Shown one piece after another: positions 45,430-59,088 of a DNA stretch of 64,000 bases. Location: the NCBI GenBank assembly GCA_963930775.1, contig OZ005693.1:6014001-6078000 (forward strand), written 5' to 3'. Source of the DNA: Cliona cf. orientalis. Taxonomy: Eukaryota > Porifera > Demospongiae > Clionaida > Clionaidae. A program made the position numbers and the translations under genes. The notes beneath the pieces are model-generated. The model saw nothing but the letters and a program-made list of their open reading frames with translations, did not search any database and was not told the origin of the DNA. Position 1 is the first letter of the stretch; every line of letters begins with the position of its first letter.

Positions 45430-48400
45430 TTAGAGCTGGTTGACAAGTTCATTTGAGAGGCTGCAAGTCAGTCCTGTCCCATCGGGCTCCACATTGAGGC
45501 GTGTCACTAGCCCATCTTCAATCACCATGGAATACCTACATGTATAAGTGAATAGTGCAATCATAATGGCTAAACTAGAGCTCTCTCAAGCACAAAACCC
45601 TTGGCATGTTGTATGGTATTAGCTACACATTTCAGTATTACACTCGGTAAACGCCTGGGGATGAGGCTACCATAACATTAAAGGGCTGAGGATGAGGCTG
45701 TTACACTCTCTTGTTCAATGGCAAACAATCCTGGTGTGTTGTATCAAACACTGCACTGTGGTGCTGGTATCAAATCAACTTCCCTCACAGTAGCCTCTGA
45801 TTCTTGGGGACATTAGCTAGCTTCTTAAAATATTTTGAAGGACTGTGATATATACAAGACTGAAGTACACTGAGCAGTATTGCATGTCCAAGATTATCGC
45901 TGTAAGTTGCTCACTTGGGTCCAAGCACTGCATGCATACTAGCTTAGCTAGGCAGAGAGAAAGGGTATCACAAGGCATGGCAGCTAAACATACATACCCA
46001 CGGTTCAGCCAGAGGGTAAAATGAAGGTTCCTTTCTGACCTCACAATAATGCTTTGATCTTTTAACCACCACCCCCTTTAAGATACGAGCTGGCTACCAG
46101 ACTGCATACCCTTAGAGTTGTACTTTTTGGCCCTCCCACCCTACTTCATTTTTCAATTTCATTGTTTTTTATACTTGTTTTAATAATAATAACCAATAGT
46201 ATATTTTTGTACTTGACACGTCTTTAGTCTGTGGTAATCATGTAATAGTGAGTTGCATACTCCCATTTCAAGATCACCAGCCAAATTTTTCTGGCCCAAA
46301 TTCAAACTAGTGTACTCTCCCAACCAACCACGATACACACAGGAAGGAGGTAGGCTACTAGCTACCCTCCATGAATGCTTGCACACAGTACTAAACGGAG
46401 ATGGTGTGCCGTTGCTAGCCACTCATCATGCATCACCATAGTTCAGTACTAATATAGAATCCCCTTTGCAGAGCAGGGTATAACAAATAAACAGATAAAC
46501 TGACCTTTTGGACCTAAGTCCCCCAAGAATAGCCCCACTGTCGAAACCAAGATCAACAGCCTACACAATAGAAAAGAACGTGCATGGTGGTTTCTGCACA
46601 CTCCAAGCACAATTTGCAATTTGAGCTACAAGAATATACCTTGGTGAATTCACCAGATGTGTCGGCAAGCATCCTAATCTTTCCGGTAGCACCCTGACTT
46701 TTGCCCCAGGCATCCATCACAAAGGCATCATTGACAGACACACAGGCGATGACCTCCACTCCCTTTGACTTTAGAACATCGTAATTGTCAACATAACCAG
46801 GCAGATGGGTCTGTGAATATATATAGTGGTTTGTTCTAACACGGGGTCAGTATAGCCTTGTGTAAATGCTGAAAGCCACTGGCACCTTGTTATGTTATAG
46901 TGGCCCTATCCATGCACAATGTAAGTATGTACAGTGTACACAAATGGACAATCATAGCTGTACCCCAGCGGCCACAGATGTTGTATATACTGTATACAGC
47001 ATTCCACCACAGATAATATAATCCATGCGTACCACAGTATATTATTACAACATCTACGGTTCCACTACAGTATTGTGACCACCACAGGCTGTAAGCTTAA
47101 TAGTTCCTGCATCCTGCAGCCCTGTACTTCCTCAGCAGATCCCACGCACGTTTACAAACACTATTGGCAAGTAAATAGGATGTTTTCATACAACAAGCAA
47201 CTGTACAATCAACAGGAGCTGAACACTTTTGATACTTTTGGGTGACTATTTTTGTGGGTACTAACATTAATTTTGATATTTCTATGGATTGGCAAAATCG
47301 CAAAAAATGTACCTGCAAAATTAATAATAATTTTTGTCACCATAAGGTAACTAATTGATGTTTCTATTACTGTTCACTGGGCACTTCACAATTAAGCAGG
47401 CAACTTAATGGTCTTGCCTAGTCACTTCAAATGTGTTCTATGCATAGGGATTCATCACCTTCAAATTGAACTTTCTGAGTGTAATAAAATAGTTTAATAT
47501 CATAGGAATTTTGAAGCAAAAGGGCTAAGTCTGGAGAGTGCTTCCAGTCTTGCTCAGGGTAAACTGCATGTACACACAAGCCTTGTATCCAGCAAGTGCA
47601 TACACATACAGCATCATCTCACATACGTTTGAACATCCTGGAGTAAAAGCTCCTGGTACAGCGAAGAGAACACCCTTCTTGCCAGCAAACATGTCCTTTA
47701 TGTTTACCAAAGTCTTTGGAGTACCTTCTTGCAGCTCCAATGAAGGAAGAACATCTCCGATCTACGTATACACGATCACAATTACACACAATAATTCGAT
47801 AGCAAGAGTCAAGTACAGTATAATTGGGCAGCAAGGATTAATACTATTTCTAGCAGGGTTGCAACTCCCATACCTAAGGCTACTCCAAGTCGTATTTCTG
47901 TTTTTGGTCTCCCGTCTGCATGCTTTTGAATGATTCCAGATTGTCCACTTTCTCAGTATTTTGTACACCACATGCATGAAGTGATGCATGAATACTAATT
48001 TTAATGATTGGAAGAACCCAGCAGCAGTACAATTTCAAGTGGCCTAAAAACAGGTATGCTCTTCATGACGACTCAACAATACTATTATTATACAGCTCAA
48101 AATTTCAGTTGAAAGTTTTGTGGGATTTGCAAGTTGATAATGATGCATGGGTGTAGGCACAATTTGTAATGGGGGGGGGGGGCCCTTGATGATCATTGCA
48201 CGCAAAGCACGCAAAAACCTTTCTGCCATTATTAAAAATGTCATAAAAATGCACTTTTGAGGAGAAATTTAATTTAACCAATTTGGTAGTGTAAAAAGAG
48301 TTTTTAGACCGACAAAAATCAACATTAATTTTGATACAAATCCATAATTCTTCCCAATAAATATAATGTAGAACCTGAAGATCTTGGAGGGGGGCTCCCA

Positions 48401-49195
48401 GTATCACACGATATGAAGTGTGGCTGGTATATAGCTCAATCACAAATTTTATTTGGCCAAACAATCGTGAAAGAGTTCGGAGTATTACAGCCTCCACTAA
48501 AAGGGGGACCACCGCTGGTATCTGTACTCACACCCATAATTGTGGTCAAGATGTCAAATATTTCATGCTTGATCCGTTAATAATCCTCTCTTGACAGGGT
48601 TGCATAATATAAAGGAGGTCCACTGGAGTCCACCCCCCACACACACACTACTACTAACAATAATAATATTATGCAAATGCAGATTTTGGATAAATTTTGC
48701 ATGTGCTCCACACAGTCAACTCTTTCACATTCCCTCCTCCAATACATGGACATCATTATGCAACCTTGCTTGCCCCTCGACCATTTATACTTGGCCATTA
48801 AATTTTCTATGCTCAAAAATTTCACCTTCATAAAATTGCTTGATCTCACTCTGACCTGTGGGAACACAGTCCCTATGTATACTATATCACATAATATTAT
48901 GGTATCTCCCATCCCCTTTCCATAAGATTGATCACACCCACCATGAAATTACTGTAAAATACAGATCAAGGGGCACATATCACCAATGAGCAAGACAATT
49001 AAATGTCAGAAGAGTATGAAACCACGCAGATCAACCTTTGTCCCCTTCAAACGCTATCACTACAGAATATAATTTAAGCACGGGTTTTATTACAGTAAAT
49101 GTACAGACCTTGATTGGCATTCTGGAGAGGGTGCCTACCGAGAAAGTCCTGCGAAGAATTCTTGAAAGAATTTGACTTGATAGTTGAAAGGTCAT
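45430..49195 (-). CDS. PRDX5: Peroxiredoxin-5, copy A (mitochondrial form)
   Basis: PRDX5 reduces peroxides and peroxynitrite using thioredoxin. Exons are 49109-49195, 47627-47761, 46640-46810, 46505-46560 and 45430-45535, giving about 184 residues. The first exon encodes an Arg-rich, Ser-rich presequence (QILSRILRRTFSVGTLSR) followed by MPIK, which fits mitochondrial import with a second start for a shorter form. The peroxidatic Cys is in PGAFTPGCS. The middle exon carries GVEVIACVSVNDAFVMDAWG. The resolving Cys is in GLTCSLSNEL. The C-terminus NQL resembles the peroxisomal tail SQL of human PRDX5 but is weaker. It is convergent with VWA1. A tandem paralogue lies upstream. Confidence 0.92.
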
Positions 49196-49501
49196 TGCTG
49201 TTATTATGCATAATATTAATATTAAATGAGGCAATCGCGCACGACGGTGACACGTGCGCTGCGTGCACGCATGCGCACATGTAACCGGTTAACCCTTGCC
49301 ACGTCATGACGTCAGCCGTGCGCATGCGCTTTTAATTTTTGGGATGGCATTGGTTTGGGCAAAGAGTAGAGAGAGCCTCCTTTAATTTAAAATGAATCTG
49401 GTCAAACCCATGCGTGCGCACGTGCGCACACAGTCACTGTAGCAGCTAAGTAACATAATAACAATTATTGGTAAATCCACAACAGTTTTGGCAATAATAA
49501 T

Positions 49502-52500
49502 CTAAAGCTGATTAATAATTTCATTTGAGAGGCTACAGGTCAGTCCTTTTCCATCAGGTTCCACATTGAGGTGTGTCACTAGTCCATCTTCAATCACCAT
49601 GGAATACCTGCATAAACACAATAACGTAATATTTACCCTGTGCATGAGCAAAATCAGTTTATCCATCTGTTGTTGTCGGCACGAAAATCACCAGATCTCG
49701 AGCTCTAGGCATTCGTGTGTGCTGTAAGCACAACGAATCCATAGATATCATTGAAAAACTGGTTTCTACATGCTTCAAATTGCTGAAAATGGCTTACTAT
49801 TGCTACAGATTGTGCATTTTCTGCTCAGCATGCCTGTGGTTTATCGACCTCATCCACTCTACTGGCATGTGTTGATGTGACTGCACATGCTTGAGTCAAA
49901 GGATCGTCAGTGTAATAACAGCTCTGCAGTAGAGTTGCAATACTACGTACGCTACAGTGGCTACAGAGCACGCGGGGTCTGTGCTCTAGAGCTGCATAGT
50001 TCTCATCAAGGTTCTCATAATGGTAGAAGGTCGTCAATATAGTGCAAACACAGTCTACAAGCCACATCGACGCCAACGCCTCAATCACAGAGATGGAGTC
50101 TGAGACCGACTCTCGACCTTGAATTTCAATGCTTCAATCACAGGAGATGAGCTCAACATCATAATTACCTCATAATTGTAGAAAAGTAAACTACTACTTG
50201 GGATGTAATGACTCATACAACAGCCGTTACACTGGAGTAGAACACTCTCCCTCTCTCTATTATACACGCTTGCCAGTATATACCAAGCTAAAACAATGAA
50301 TGAAATACTCACATAATATAGTTATAATGGTGCATGTTGTAAAAGGTCATCAATATAGTGTGCACACAGCCTATATCTGATCTGCCTCAATCGCAGAGAT
50401 CGAGTATGAAGACTTTGGCCTCGATAGTGACAGGTTTTGATGCTTCAAAGACGAACTCGACAGCATATCACTCTTGTGAGATCTCATTTCTCTATTGCTG
50501 TCAACTCTGGAAACCAAGGCTAATAGGATGTCAAGGCAATCAATGATGAGGACCTTAACAGCTAACAAAAATTACAGAAGCCATGGAGATCTCAAAAATT
50601 GGGAGTTTGGGCCGACCACAGATTCTGAACCACTTAATCTATACACGTATATTTCTCCAACGGCATCAATCATGGGTAATGATATGCAAACATGTGGAGG
50701 GGGGAAAACAAGACTACTTTTGTGGGTCACTTTTATCACTTTTATTAGATGAATGTAGAATTTGGCTAAAATGCAAAATAGTTACCCTCAGTACTCACCA
50801 TCAAATAGCTAACATAGCACTTGGCTATCTCCTGAAATCTACATATAGCTAATTATCCTAACACCTCAAACATATCAGTCTAAGTTTAAGTGATCTCAAG
50901 ACTATAATGACATTATGGATCTCTAATATGGTGGGGGCTATGGTATATAACTTCAAATCTTTCACATCTTTTTAGAGTGATTCTGGTGCATTCTGAGCAC
51001 ATTAGTTGATAGATAGCAATTATGAATTTTCGAGATTTATTTGTTGGGCTACAGCAAATTATGTGTACAGAATCGAGGCTACATGCATATAATAATGTCC
51101 TAACACAATAAAATCAGAGTAAACCCTATTCAAGTATGCACGAGTAAAATTTCTGAGGGTGTAGATAGTACATACTGTAACATACATCGTGATTTTGGCC
51201 CGCATGGGCGCTTACCCGGGACATAATTTCCATACGTTTGTATAGAAGCTGCTACATTGACCCCGTACATGGGCACTTACCCAGGAGTGGGTGCTTGCCC
51301 GGGACACTACGGTAATTACTGGGAAGGCTGGGGGGCTGAGCCCCCCTATATTTTGAACTTGTATGGAGCTCATGCCGAGTCAGTTACTAGAGTGTGGCAT
51401 GGCATTTGTATTGCATGCACATGTACTTTTTGAACTGGGCGGAGGGGGGCTGAAGCCCCCCAGCCCCCCTGGTTCTTACGCCAGTGTCTTGAACATAATA
51501 TTATTCATAGTATTTAGTGAGATGGTTTAATTACGTTACAAGATAATAGTATTATGGGCTGGTTCACTTGGCTGGTTGCATAGGCAATGGAGCCAGGCAC
51601 TTCCCCCACCCCCACCACCACCATTTCTAGCATAGTGATATCACAAAGTACATTTTCATGAAAAAATGCATCAAGATACCTACAAAGCTGCCTAGAATAG
51701 CTTTAAGAATCGATCATAGTGCAAAATTTCCACCATTTCTTTGTTCTGACAGTAGCAGTACCACTGATCGCCACGAGTGACCTTTAAAAATTTGCTTGCA
51801 ATTATTAATAGTTACCCCCCCCCCAAACAAAACTTCCTTCTGCCACCTATGTGTTGTGTTGTTTTTGTACAACTTCCGTATGAACAAATCCACACAACTT
51901 ATACCTTGCATGAAGATACCATAAAAAGCATTACGAGTTATAAGAAGTATCGCTGGATCTACACAGTACTCCTCTTGAAATGAAGCAATCGATATCCATT
52001 TTATCCATCGAGAGCTTGTCAAAAAGCAAACGAGGCAGCGGTGGTCAGCAAACATCACCACAACTTCTTAAAAAAAGCATTCAACGAAATACACACAATA
52101 TACATGAAAATGCCTAACAGCACCTTCTTTTCAATATATAAATCAGGTAACAGACATGTAGAACGACTACCGCATCTCTCACACATGCACCGAGAGTTAA
52201 TCACACCTATACCTGTTCAAGGTACATGCATGATGTCACTTTCATATGCATGATGCCACTTTCTGTTTAACAATAGGCAGGCATCAAGCAAGGTTTCAGT
52301 AATTCCGAGCAAAGCAATGTCCTCTACTCGGGCTCGGCCAAGATCATATGGCTTATTTTTCGCATGCCTTCCAAAATTTATTCTTGCTCACCACTGACAG
52401 TGAATCAAACTCCATCGCTGGCTCTAAGGATGTCAAACATGGTCAGTCACATTCACAAAAAGCTATGGTAGTTGCAGCTCCACAGTTTTATTGATTTCAT

Positions 52501-55500
52501 TCAACAGATCATAAACTTGTGCGTCAATTTTAAAACCTTGCCATTCTTTGTACAATTCGACTTTTCGGTAGCAGTAAACACTAAACATGGATTTTTATCT
52601 TGTAAAACGCTCAAAGAATGTATGTGGCTACAGCACCGCTGAACTGAATCACCCCCAAAAGTCTTTTTCACCATGTTCAAAATGATAGTCCTCTCTTGAT
52701 TAGAGACCTCTGGGTCATTTACTTGCATCAGCATTATTAGACCTTGTGGGCTACCTGCTCGATGTCACCAGTATATTTCAGTTGAAACTTTGTAATCCCA
52801 ATACTTAACTATGGAGTATCCAGCTAAGTTAGCGCAAAATACACCCCCTACATGCACGTGGTTCATAGGCCATTTTCACTTATTTATTTGAGCTGAGTGA
52901 GGACATTGTTTATACACGAAGTGTACTGCTAGTTATCATGACTCTCATTATTAGACAATAAATGACAAACCAACCACCAAATATTCTATTTAGGTAGCAG
53001 AATACACACCTTTTAGATCTGAGTCCACCGAGTGAAGCACTTTCAAAACCAAGATCAACAATCTGCAAGAGAGACACAGCATTTAATACACATGAAGTAT
53101 GAAAAGCGTATGCTACACATACACAATCTTAATAACATTATAATACTGCACCTTGGTGAATTCACCAGATGTGTCGGCAAGCATCCTAATCTTTCCGGTA
53201 GCACCCTGACTTTTGCCCCAAGCATCCATCACAAAGGCATCATTGACAGACACACAGGCGATGACCTCCACTCCCTTTGACTTTAGAAAATCGTAATCAT
53301 CCACATAGCCTGGTAGATGGGTCTGTACAGTGAAACATGAAAGACATGTCCTGACAAACAGCTTTACACCAGACATATTGGATCAAAATTCAATATTATC
53401 AAGGGCTTAATATACTATGGCCCTAATTGATATTATACATGCTCATTGTAAGTCATGCCTTGATCCTGTGAATGGATCTGCTCCTCACACTATAATCTAT
53501 CTGCTGCCATAACTTTAGTAGCCTCAATTGTTTGTCTGCAGGCCCATTCCCAGCTTCTCAATGTACAATGTATATTGGGAGGTGCAACTTAAAATGTCAT
53601 ATTCCAGTATAATGTCCCAATTAAAACTTGTGATGGTTTTTGCAGAGCTATCTTAGGAGTGGTTTTTGCGGTACCGTAATTAATCGAATATATAATGTAT
53701 GATCCAATTTAACGCAAGAAATTAGCTTTTTATGAATTCTCATGTCTATAATAATATGGAGCGATTGACGACCTTTACCAGAAAACACGCGTTTTTCAAA
53801 TTTTTTTCCATGCATTGTATTAGATTAAGTACAGTATATTTAAGGACTGCCTATGGCCTATACTACAGGTTATTAAATTTATATCAACTTCACTACTAAA
53901 TAATGTAATTATTTTATTTTGCTATTATTAATAATATTATTGTGAACATGTTATGGGATGCCTGTCTCTATTGAGATACTGCCTTCACACTGATAAAGGT
54001 AATGATCATGAGGTGTTTTAAGACAATGTACGTCTTACCTATGTTGGTATTCTTAAAGTGAGGTTTGGGTGTTATAACCTCGACCCAAAAAAATAAGTAG
54101 TTTGATGTGCCGAATATGCCAAGTTGATACACCAAAAACCGCAATGTTTCACTACAATTTTAAGCAACAAAAGCATAAACCCATATCAAAATTAATAAGG
54201 TTAGCAGATAATATCGTAAATCGTGAATATTTCGTGTCTAAAATATTTCATGCGATAAATTTTCACGTTAAACAATTTTCAGACAAACGATCCTGTACCG
54301 CATTATCGTTAATATTGCGCATGTATTTTCGTGCGTTAAATTTTCACACAAGCCAGGCTGTCCGAAAATATTTTAACAATGAAATATTCGTGATTTACGG
54401 TAGTTCTAACTAGGTATAATACAATGATTCCCCCCCCCCCCCCCCCCCCCAAAAAACCAGAAACTTTCCATCTTTGGGATGTCCCATAATACCTGCATAT
54501 ACACTCAAAACAGCTGCAATCTACCGTATAGCGGGAAATTTTCATATGGTGCTAATTTTCGTATATTTCGTATGCTCCAGCCCTTATACGAAAATAAAAA
54601 CTGCAAAAATTTGAACGTACGAAGTTTTTTTCCTTTTGCGCGTGACCTTTGACCTATACGCGCCACACGCGGTCGCTAGCTGGAGGTGCTAAATGCAAGG
54701 CTAGCTCACTGAATGTCTCTTTATCGATTCTTTGCCAAGGCGTTGAAACGAAGTGACCTTTCTGATTCCAGTGGACCGCTATCGGCATCGAAGTGATGCT
54801 AGCGTTACCGTATACCGCACGTAAGTGAGAGCGCTACCAGCTGCGCATGCGCGCAATCTCCCGCAGCAAGCATACGAAATTTAAAAATACGAAAATTTAT
54901 TCTAAGGGTGTTTTGGCCGATCATACGAAAATTAGTACCAACGAAAATTTTCCGCTATACGGTATATAATGGGTCAAAGCCCTCCAATGTTGAACCAGAT
55001 ATGCAATTGAATACCTGGTACACTATCAGACGCCACAATCACAAAAGCTGTTTTTATTATCTTGGTTAGTGACTAAATTAGTGAATGGACTATCGTATGC
55101 AAAAGATTTACCATAATATAATATAGGGAAATTTTCACAGAAGAAATTTTCGCTAATTTCGATACCTGCTTTCATTGGCAAACTTTTTATCACATTGATT
55201 TTTCTTGTCCTCTGCTAATGATCGCATATAGGATATGGTGACCTATACCATACTGGCACTTTTCTGCAATACAGAGGTAACTGGGCTTGGCGACCCAGCA
55301 GAGGGGCCTATCCATGTTGAAGGAAGCAAATTCAATCTGATCTGGCCATTAGCTTAAGTTGGTGATCAAACAGCAACACAAGTGGCCACAGGGATGAGTG
55401 CTGTAGTGGGCATGTGCGGAAATATGGAAGCTTTTGCCAAAATAAATATCATACAAGAAAGTGCCAACAATAGCCTCTGTACCAGCCACTAAAATTAATA

Positions 55501-58500
55501 GGTCTACTGGCTACCAAATAATATGGTGTTATTGCTAAAATTAATGATCATAAAAAAAAACAATCCAGTGATCAGACTGCTTCCCAGTGGCCATGCTCCA
55601 TGCACATGGATTTCTCTGAAGGAAGTGTAGTGCACACTATTAGCACATAGTCTTGCAGTGAGACTAGTTAGGACGTCTTCTTGCATACCCCAAACACTAA
55701 GTCTTGTACAAGACTGGACCCTATAATATTATATCACTGGGACATGAATCTGGGGAGGTACAATATTGCCAGTGGTCAGACCCCAAATGTGCAGAGTTCA
55801 AAGGTGACTGCTTCCAAGGCAGAGTGTGGACATGTGATATGTATCATGCTTCATCGATCATATTGATGTCGGACCGAGTGAATAATGTATCCCTCTCAGT
55901 GAATGTCGTCCCCCTTGCCTTTCCTATGAAAAATGCATATGTGCTCAATCCAAATAGTGCAAGTACTCTGAAATTGAAGATGTCAATCAGCTATGCTATC
56001 ATAAACTATAATTACCATATCACATCTACTCTGAGTCATCAGTGATCTTGAGAAACATTATTCTTTGAACTTGTAGCTTAACTACATGTACATGTATAAT
56101 ATTATTATACTGCACCTGGAAAGCTTTGATGACCTGGGGAAAATTACATGTATTAGCTAACTCCTCTCTCACTTAATTAAAAAACAACACCCACTAAGTA
56201 ACAAGTTTAGCTCACTAGGCTAGGGGGACAATCTGCCTATATGTATGTCTGACAGTAGCTAGTCAACATGGTCCAAAACTCATAGTCAACACCGTCAGAA
56301 TTAATCTTTTTTCGAAAGAAACCCACACAATCCAAGAAACGAGGCATTAAGCTTACTGCACTTGGATCATGCACGTGTCTTACATTATGATGAGCTAAAT
56401 AATTATTAGAGACTGAGTTCAAGGTCTCTACACGTTTTAAGAGACCCAAAGGCCCAGCCGGGGCTGTAGCATCCCAAAGGCAAAAAGGGTGCTACTATGG
56501 GCCTGCTAATCTTGAATAATATGACAATTGGCCTGGGGACTTGGCTACTGTTGCACAGTGCATTTTTCTTTGCCCTTGGCAGCCCAGTAATAGACCTACA
56601 TGTACTTAGAAGACCTCTCCAAGGGGTCTAGAAGTGAACTGAGCGGTCTCTAAGTGAAATAATGGACCTCCAAATGACCATTAGGATTGCTGCATTTGTT
56701 ACAACTACACATGTATATACCGTAGTGTTCCAGGCAAGCGCCCATGGGGGCTTCAACATACATGTAATTTTGGCCTGCATGAGCGCTTATCATACAACTT
56801 CCAGTTGCAAAAAATACAACAATCTGATTGGTCAGTTGGAAGTCCATTATTTCACTTAGAATAATATTATAGTTGGGCCATACCAATTTGAATATATGTT
56901 TCTCGGATCCGGCGGGTCACATTTTGCTGAATTCCAAAAAAAAAGGGTGTGGTCAAGTGTTGGAAATAATAAACTGTATATCGACAAGGCGCACGCGCAT
57001 TAGTGCTGTCCTACGTAATCGACAGTGCACGTACGTGCGGCCTAAGCTATTGTCAGCTGATCTCTCGTTCTAGCTCGAGCTAGCTATCTTTGATTAGAGA
57101 AATGGCTGTGTCGTCTGCATGGCTAAGCGTCGTTGTAAAACGGGCGGAGACCGTGATCAAACCCAGAGAAATATTGAAATGTTCTTGGACTGACATATTT
57201 GGTTCTCTTCTTTTAAGTATGGTAGTTTTGGGGCTTTGTTAACAGACATGTGGCTTTTTATATCACTGTATTATGGTTTTGTTTGAACTTTGCATTGATA
57301 ATAATCAGATTCAGACCAATTTAATTTGTTGTTGCTCGGATATTGTGAGGTAAAAATTGGACCGAGCGATCGAAAAAAAAAGGCAATTGGGGTGTGGTTA
57401 TAGACCATAATCTAATTAAGACAGACTAATGTGACTATTAATTTTTAGGAACCAGGGAATCAAGATAGAATACAAAAACCACTCTACTGTACATAAGCTC
57501 CACCCAACTTACATGTAATTAATTTTTTCTTCTGTTTGCCCAAAAATTGGAGCGAACGAATCCGTGCAACAACTGGTCTGGCCTAATGACCAACCAGATT
57601 GCAGAATTCATAGTTGTAACAAATAGATTGCAGTTTTCATAGTTGCATGTATTAATTACTACAAGATTTTGATAGAATCCCTACAATTTTGTATCCTCAG
57701 ACTATTACAACCACATTATGATCTAAACTTGAATCTTAGACACTGCTTAGGAGGGTTCTATTCTAAATCATGTATACAGAAACTTCTATCGAACTAATAT
57801 GTAAAGACCTTGGACTTGGTCTCTAACTATTATATAGAAGCTGCTACATTGACACCTTGAAATGTGGTACATAGGATTACAGGGGGACAAAATTAGCTCG
57901 TGAATAATATCCTAGCTATAGGGGGACAAAAAATGTTGGGGGACAATTTGAACATTCCTTAATGAGGATACTGTCCAGGGGAGTGTCATAGTGTGGCTGC
58001 ATAATTCGATGTTCACAGTAGAACTTGAAGAATCAGCGGTTTACTTGGGTCTGTCATGCTGTCCATGGTCCCCCAGACTGTCCACTGCGCCGTGTTTAGT
58101 CCCCCCCCCCCCCCCCCCAAGAGGCTATTAAATCCTGTGCTAACCATTTGTACCTGATCATGAAATCCAGCCCCTGACCCGGCAGGGGGACCATGCATAG
58201 TTGCTATGGATAGTCCAGGGACCACTTATAGTAGAGCTCCTATTATTAGCCCATTAAACTTAGTGGCTACCTAGTATAAAAGGTGATGGAAGTATGTGGG
58301 GTAATATGCTATACCAAGGCTTTATAAGCCCTTGGCTGTACCTTAGAGCACCCCGGAGTAAAGGCTCCGGGAACAGCAAATAAAATCCCCTTCTTTCCTG
58401 CAAATAGCTCTTTTACATCAATTGTGGTCTTTGGATTTCCCTCTTGTAACAACACAGATGGAAGCGTATCTCCAACCTGCATTGTATTAGAACGATTCGC

Positions 58501-58533
58501 TACGTAGCTCTTCAAGTCATATCGATCGATCAT
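49502..58533 (-). CDS. PRDX5: Peroxiredoxin-5, copy B
   Basis: Exons are 58342-58533 (or 58342-58476 if an upstream exon is used), 53152-53322, 53010-53062 and 49502-49607, giving about 173 residues. The peroxidatic Cys is in PGAFTPGCSK and the resolving Cys in GLTCSLSNEI. The exon 53152-53322 codes a protein segment almost identical to copy A. The first exon can start at MIDRYDLKSY, which has no mitochondrial character. Alternatively CAG|GTTGG at 58476 is an acceptor, as in copy A, with an unseen upstream exon. Introns are 5.0 kb (53323-58341) and 3.4 kb, much larger than in copy A, and are filled with repeats. One codon is missing in the small fourth exon relative to copy A. The C-terminus is INQL. 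Confidence 0.88.
49625..50012 (-). mobile_element. Family 1 miniature element, degraded
   Basis: TTTACCCTGTGCATGAGC at the left and GCACGCGGGGTCTGTGCTCT, AGAGCT at the right match the family ends. It lies in a PRDX5-B intron. Confidence 0.5.
50013..53009. other. PRDX5-B last intron, no clear gene
   Basis: An open frame on the minus strand at 52501-52734 (VSNQERTIILNMVKKTFGGD, then VQRCCSH) looks protein-like but is not recognised. A degraded element with GGGCGCTTACCCGGGACA and GTGCTTGCCCGGGACACTAC lies at about 51200-51315, and a related fragment is near 56720-56800. A C-rich run is at 51813-51823. Confidence 0.4.
53667..53832. mobile_element. Repeat family 5, copy 2 (inverted)
   Basis: GGTACCGTAATTAATCGAAT at the left and TGTATTAGATTAAGTACAGT at the right, with GACGACCTTTACCAGAAAAC inside. 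It is the reverse complement of 19937-20112 with divergence. Confidence 0.7.
54212..54405. mobile_element. ~190-bp miniature inverted-repeat element
   Basis: The ends ATCGTAAATCGTGAATATTT and AAATATTCGTGATTTACGGT are inverted copies. The interior TTTTCACGTTAAAC/GCGTTAAATTTTCACAC motifs repeat. Confidence 0.65.
54429..54451. repeat. Poly-C run
   Basis: About 22 C followed by AAAAAA. Similar C or G runs occur at 10974, 15344, 39995, 48171 and 58100. Confidence 0.85.
54523..54963. mobile_element. 440-bp miniature inverted-repeat element
   Basis: The ends TACCGTATAGCGGGAAATTT, TC and GAAAATTTTCCGCTATACGG, TA are perfect or near-perfect 22-bp inverted repeats. TTTCGTATG and its complement recur inside. 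There is no transposase. Confidence 0.8.
55690..56043 (+). other. Unidentified open frame in PRDX5-B intron
   Basis: A frame of about 113 residues from 55704 reads GPYNIISLGHESGEVQYCQW, then DPKCAEFKGDCFQGRVWTC, and ends in a stop at 56043. Four Cys lie within about 30 residues, which could suggest a small extracellular domain. It starts without a clear signal peptide and no partner exon was found. It may be a relic exon. The family is unknown. Confidence 0.3.
56050..58341. other. PRDX5-B first intron, remaining part
   Basis: It contains a CCGTAGTGTTCCAGGCAAGC fragment at about 56720 and a poly-C run at about 58100-58117. No recognised exon. Confidence 0.45.
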
Positions 58534-59088
58534 TCAAACCTCAATTGGCATCTTGCAATTTTGGTCAAACTACAGCCCTGGGGCTATACGGCGGTGTCAC
58601 AGTATATTAATTTTGACATCCCAGGAAATTTGGCACTCCCATCCCATATATATAGTGGATATTATGCATCCCGCTAGGATATTTGGAACCCCCTTGTGAG
58701 TAAGGAATTCTGGTACCCCCTACCTGGCAAATATCCTAGAAATCTTGACACCCCACTATTCACCCTCTTTTGCCTCTGAGGTGTCAGAAAGCACAGGATA
58801 ACCTCCTGTATCGATCGGCGCTGTGTGCGAGAAGGGGTTCAATATTTCCTAAGGGGTACCATTGGGAATACTGTATATCCTAAGGAAATGTGGCATGGGG
58901 GAGCAAATTATCCTAGGATATCTTGCACGGGGGTACCAAAAAGGGGGGATGTCAGAATTACTGTGACACGTGTTCTCTGATACAAGGCGGGGCAAAAATT
59001 TAGATAACTAGTCTAACACAACAATACAGCAAAATTACAACCAACAGCTTCGCCATACATGCATATATGTAGAGACTACGTAGTCATG
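58534..59088. other. Gap between VWA2 and PRDX5-B
   Basis: The 3' end of VWA2 lies 555 bp from the PRDX5-B start on the same strand. Short phrases such as ATCCTAGGATAT and GGTACC recur as imperfect inverted repeats at about 58600-58950. No PRDX5 presequence exon was found here. Confidence 0.45.

Noticed and set aside
45430-45535. A frameshift in the last exon of PRDX5-A
   Set aside because: A first count seemed one base short, but recounting gave 106 nt, the same as copy B, and the frame is open to NQL.
52280-52420. A LINE endonuclease scrap on the minus strand (IALLGITETLLD)
   Set aside because: The match is one short block with no neighbouring motifs, which is too weak to call.
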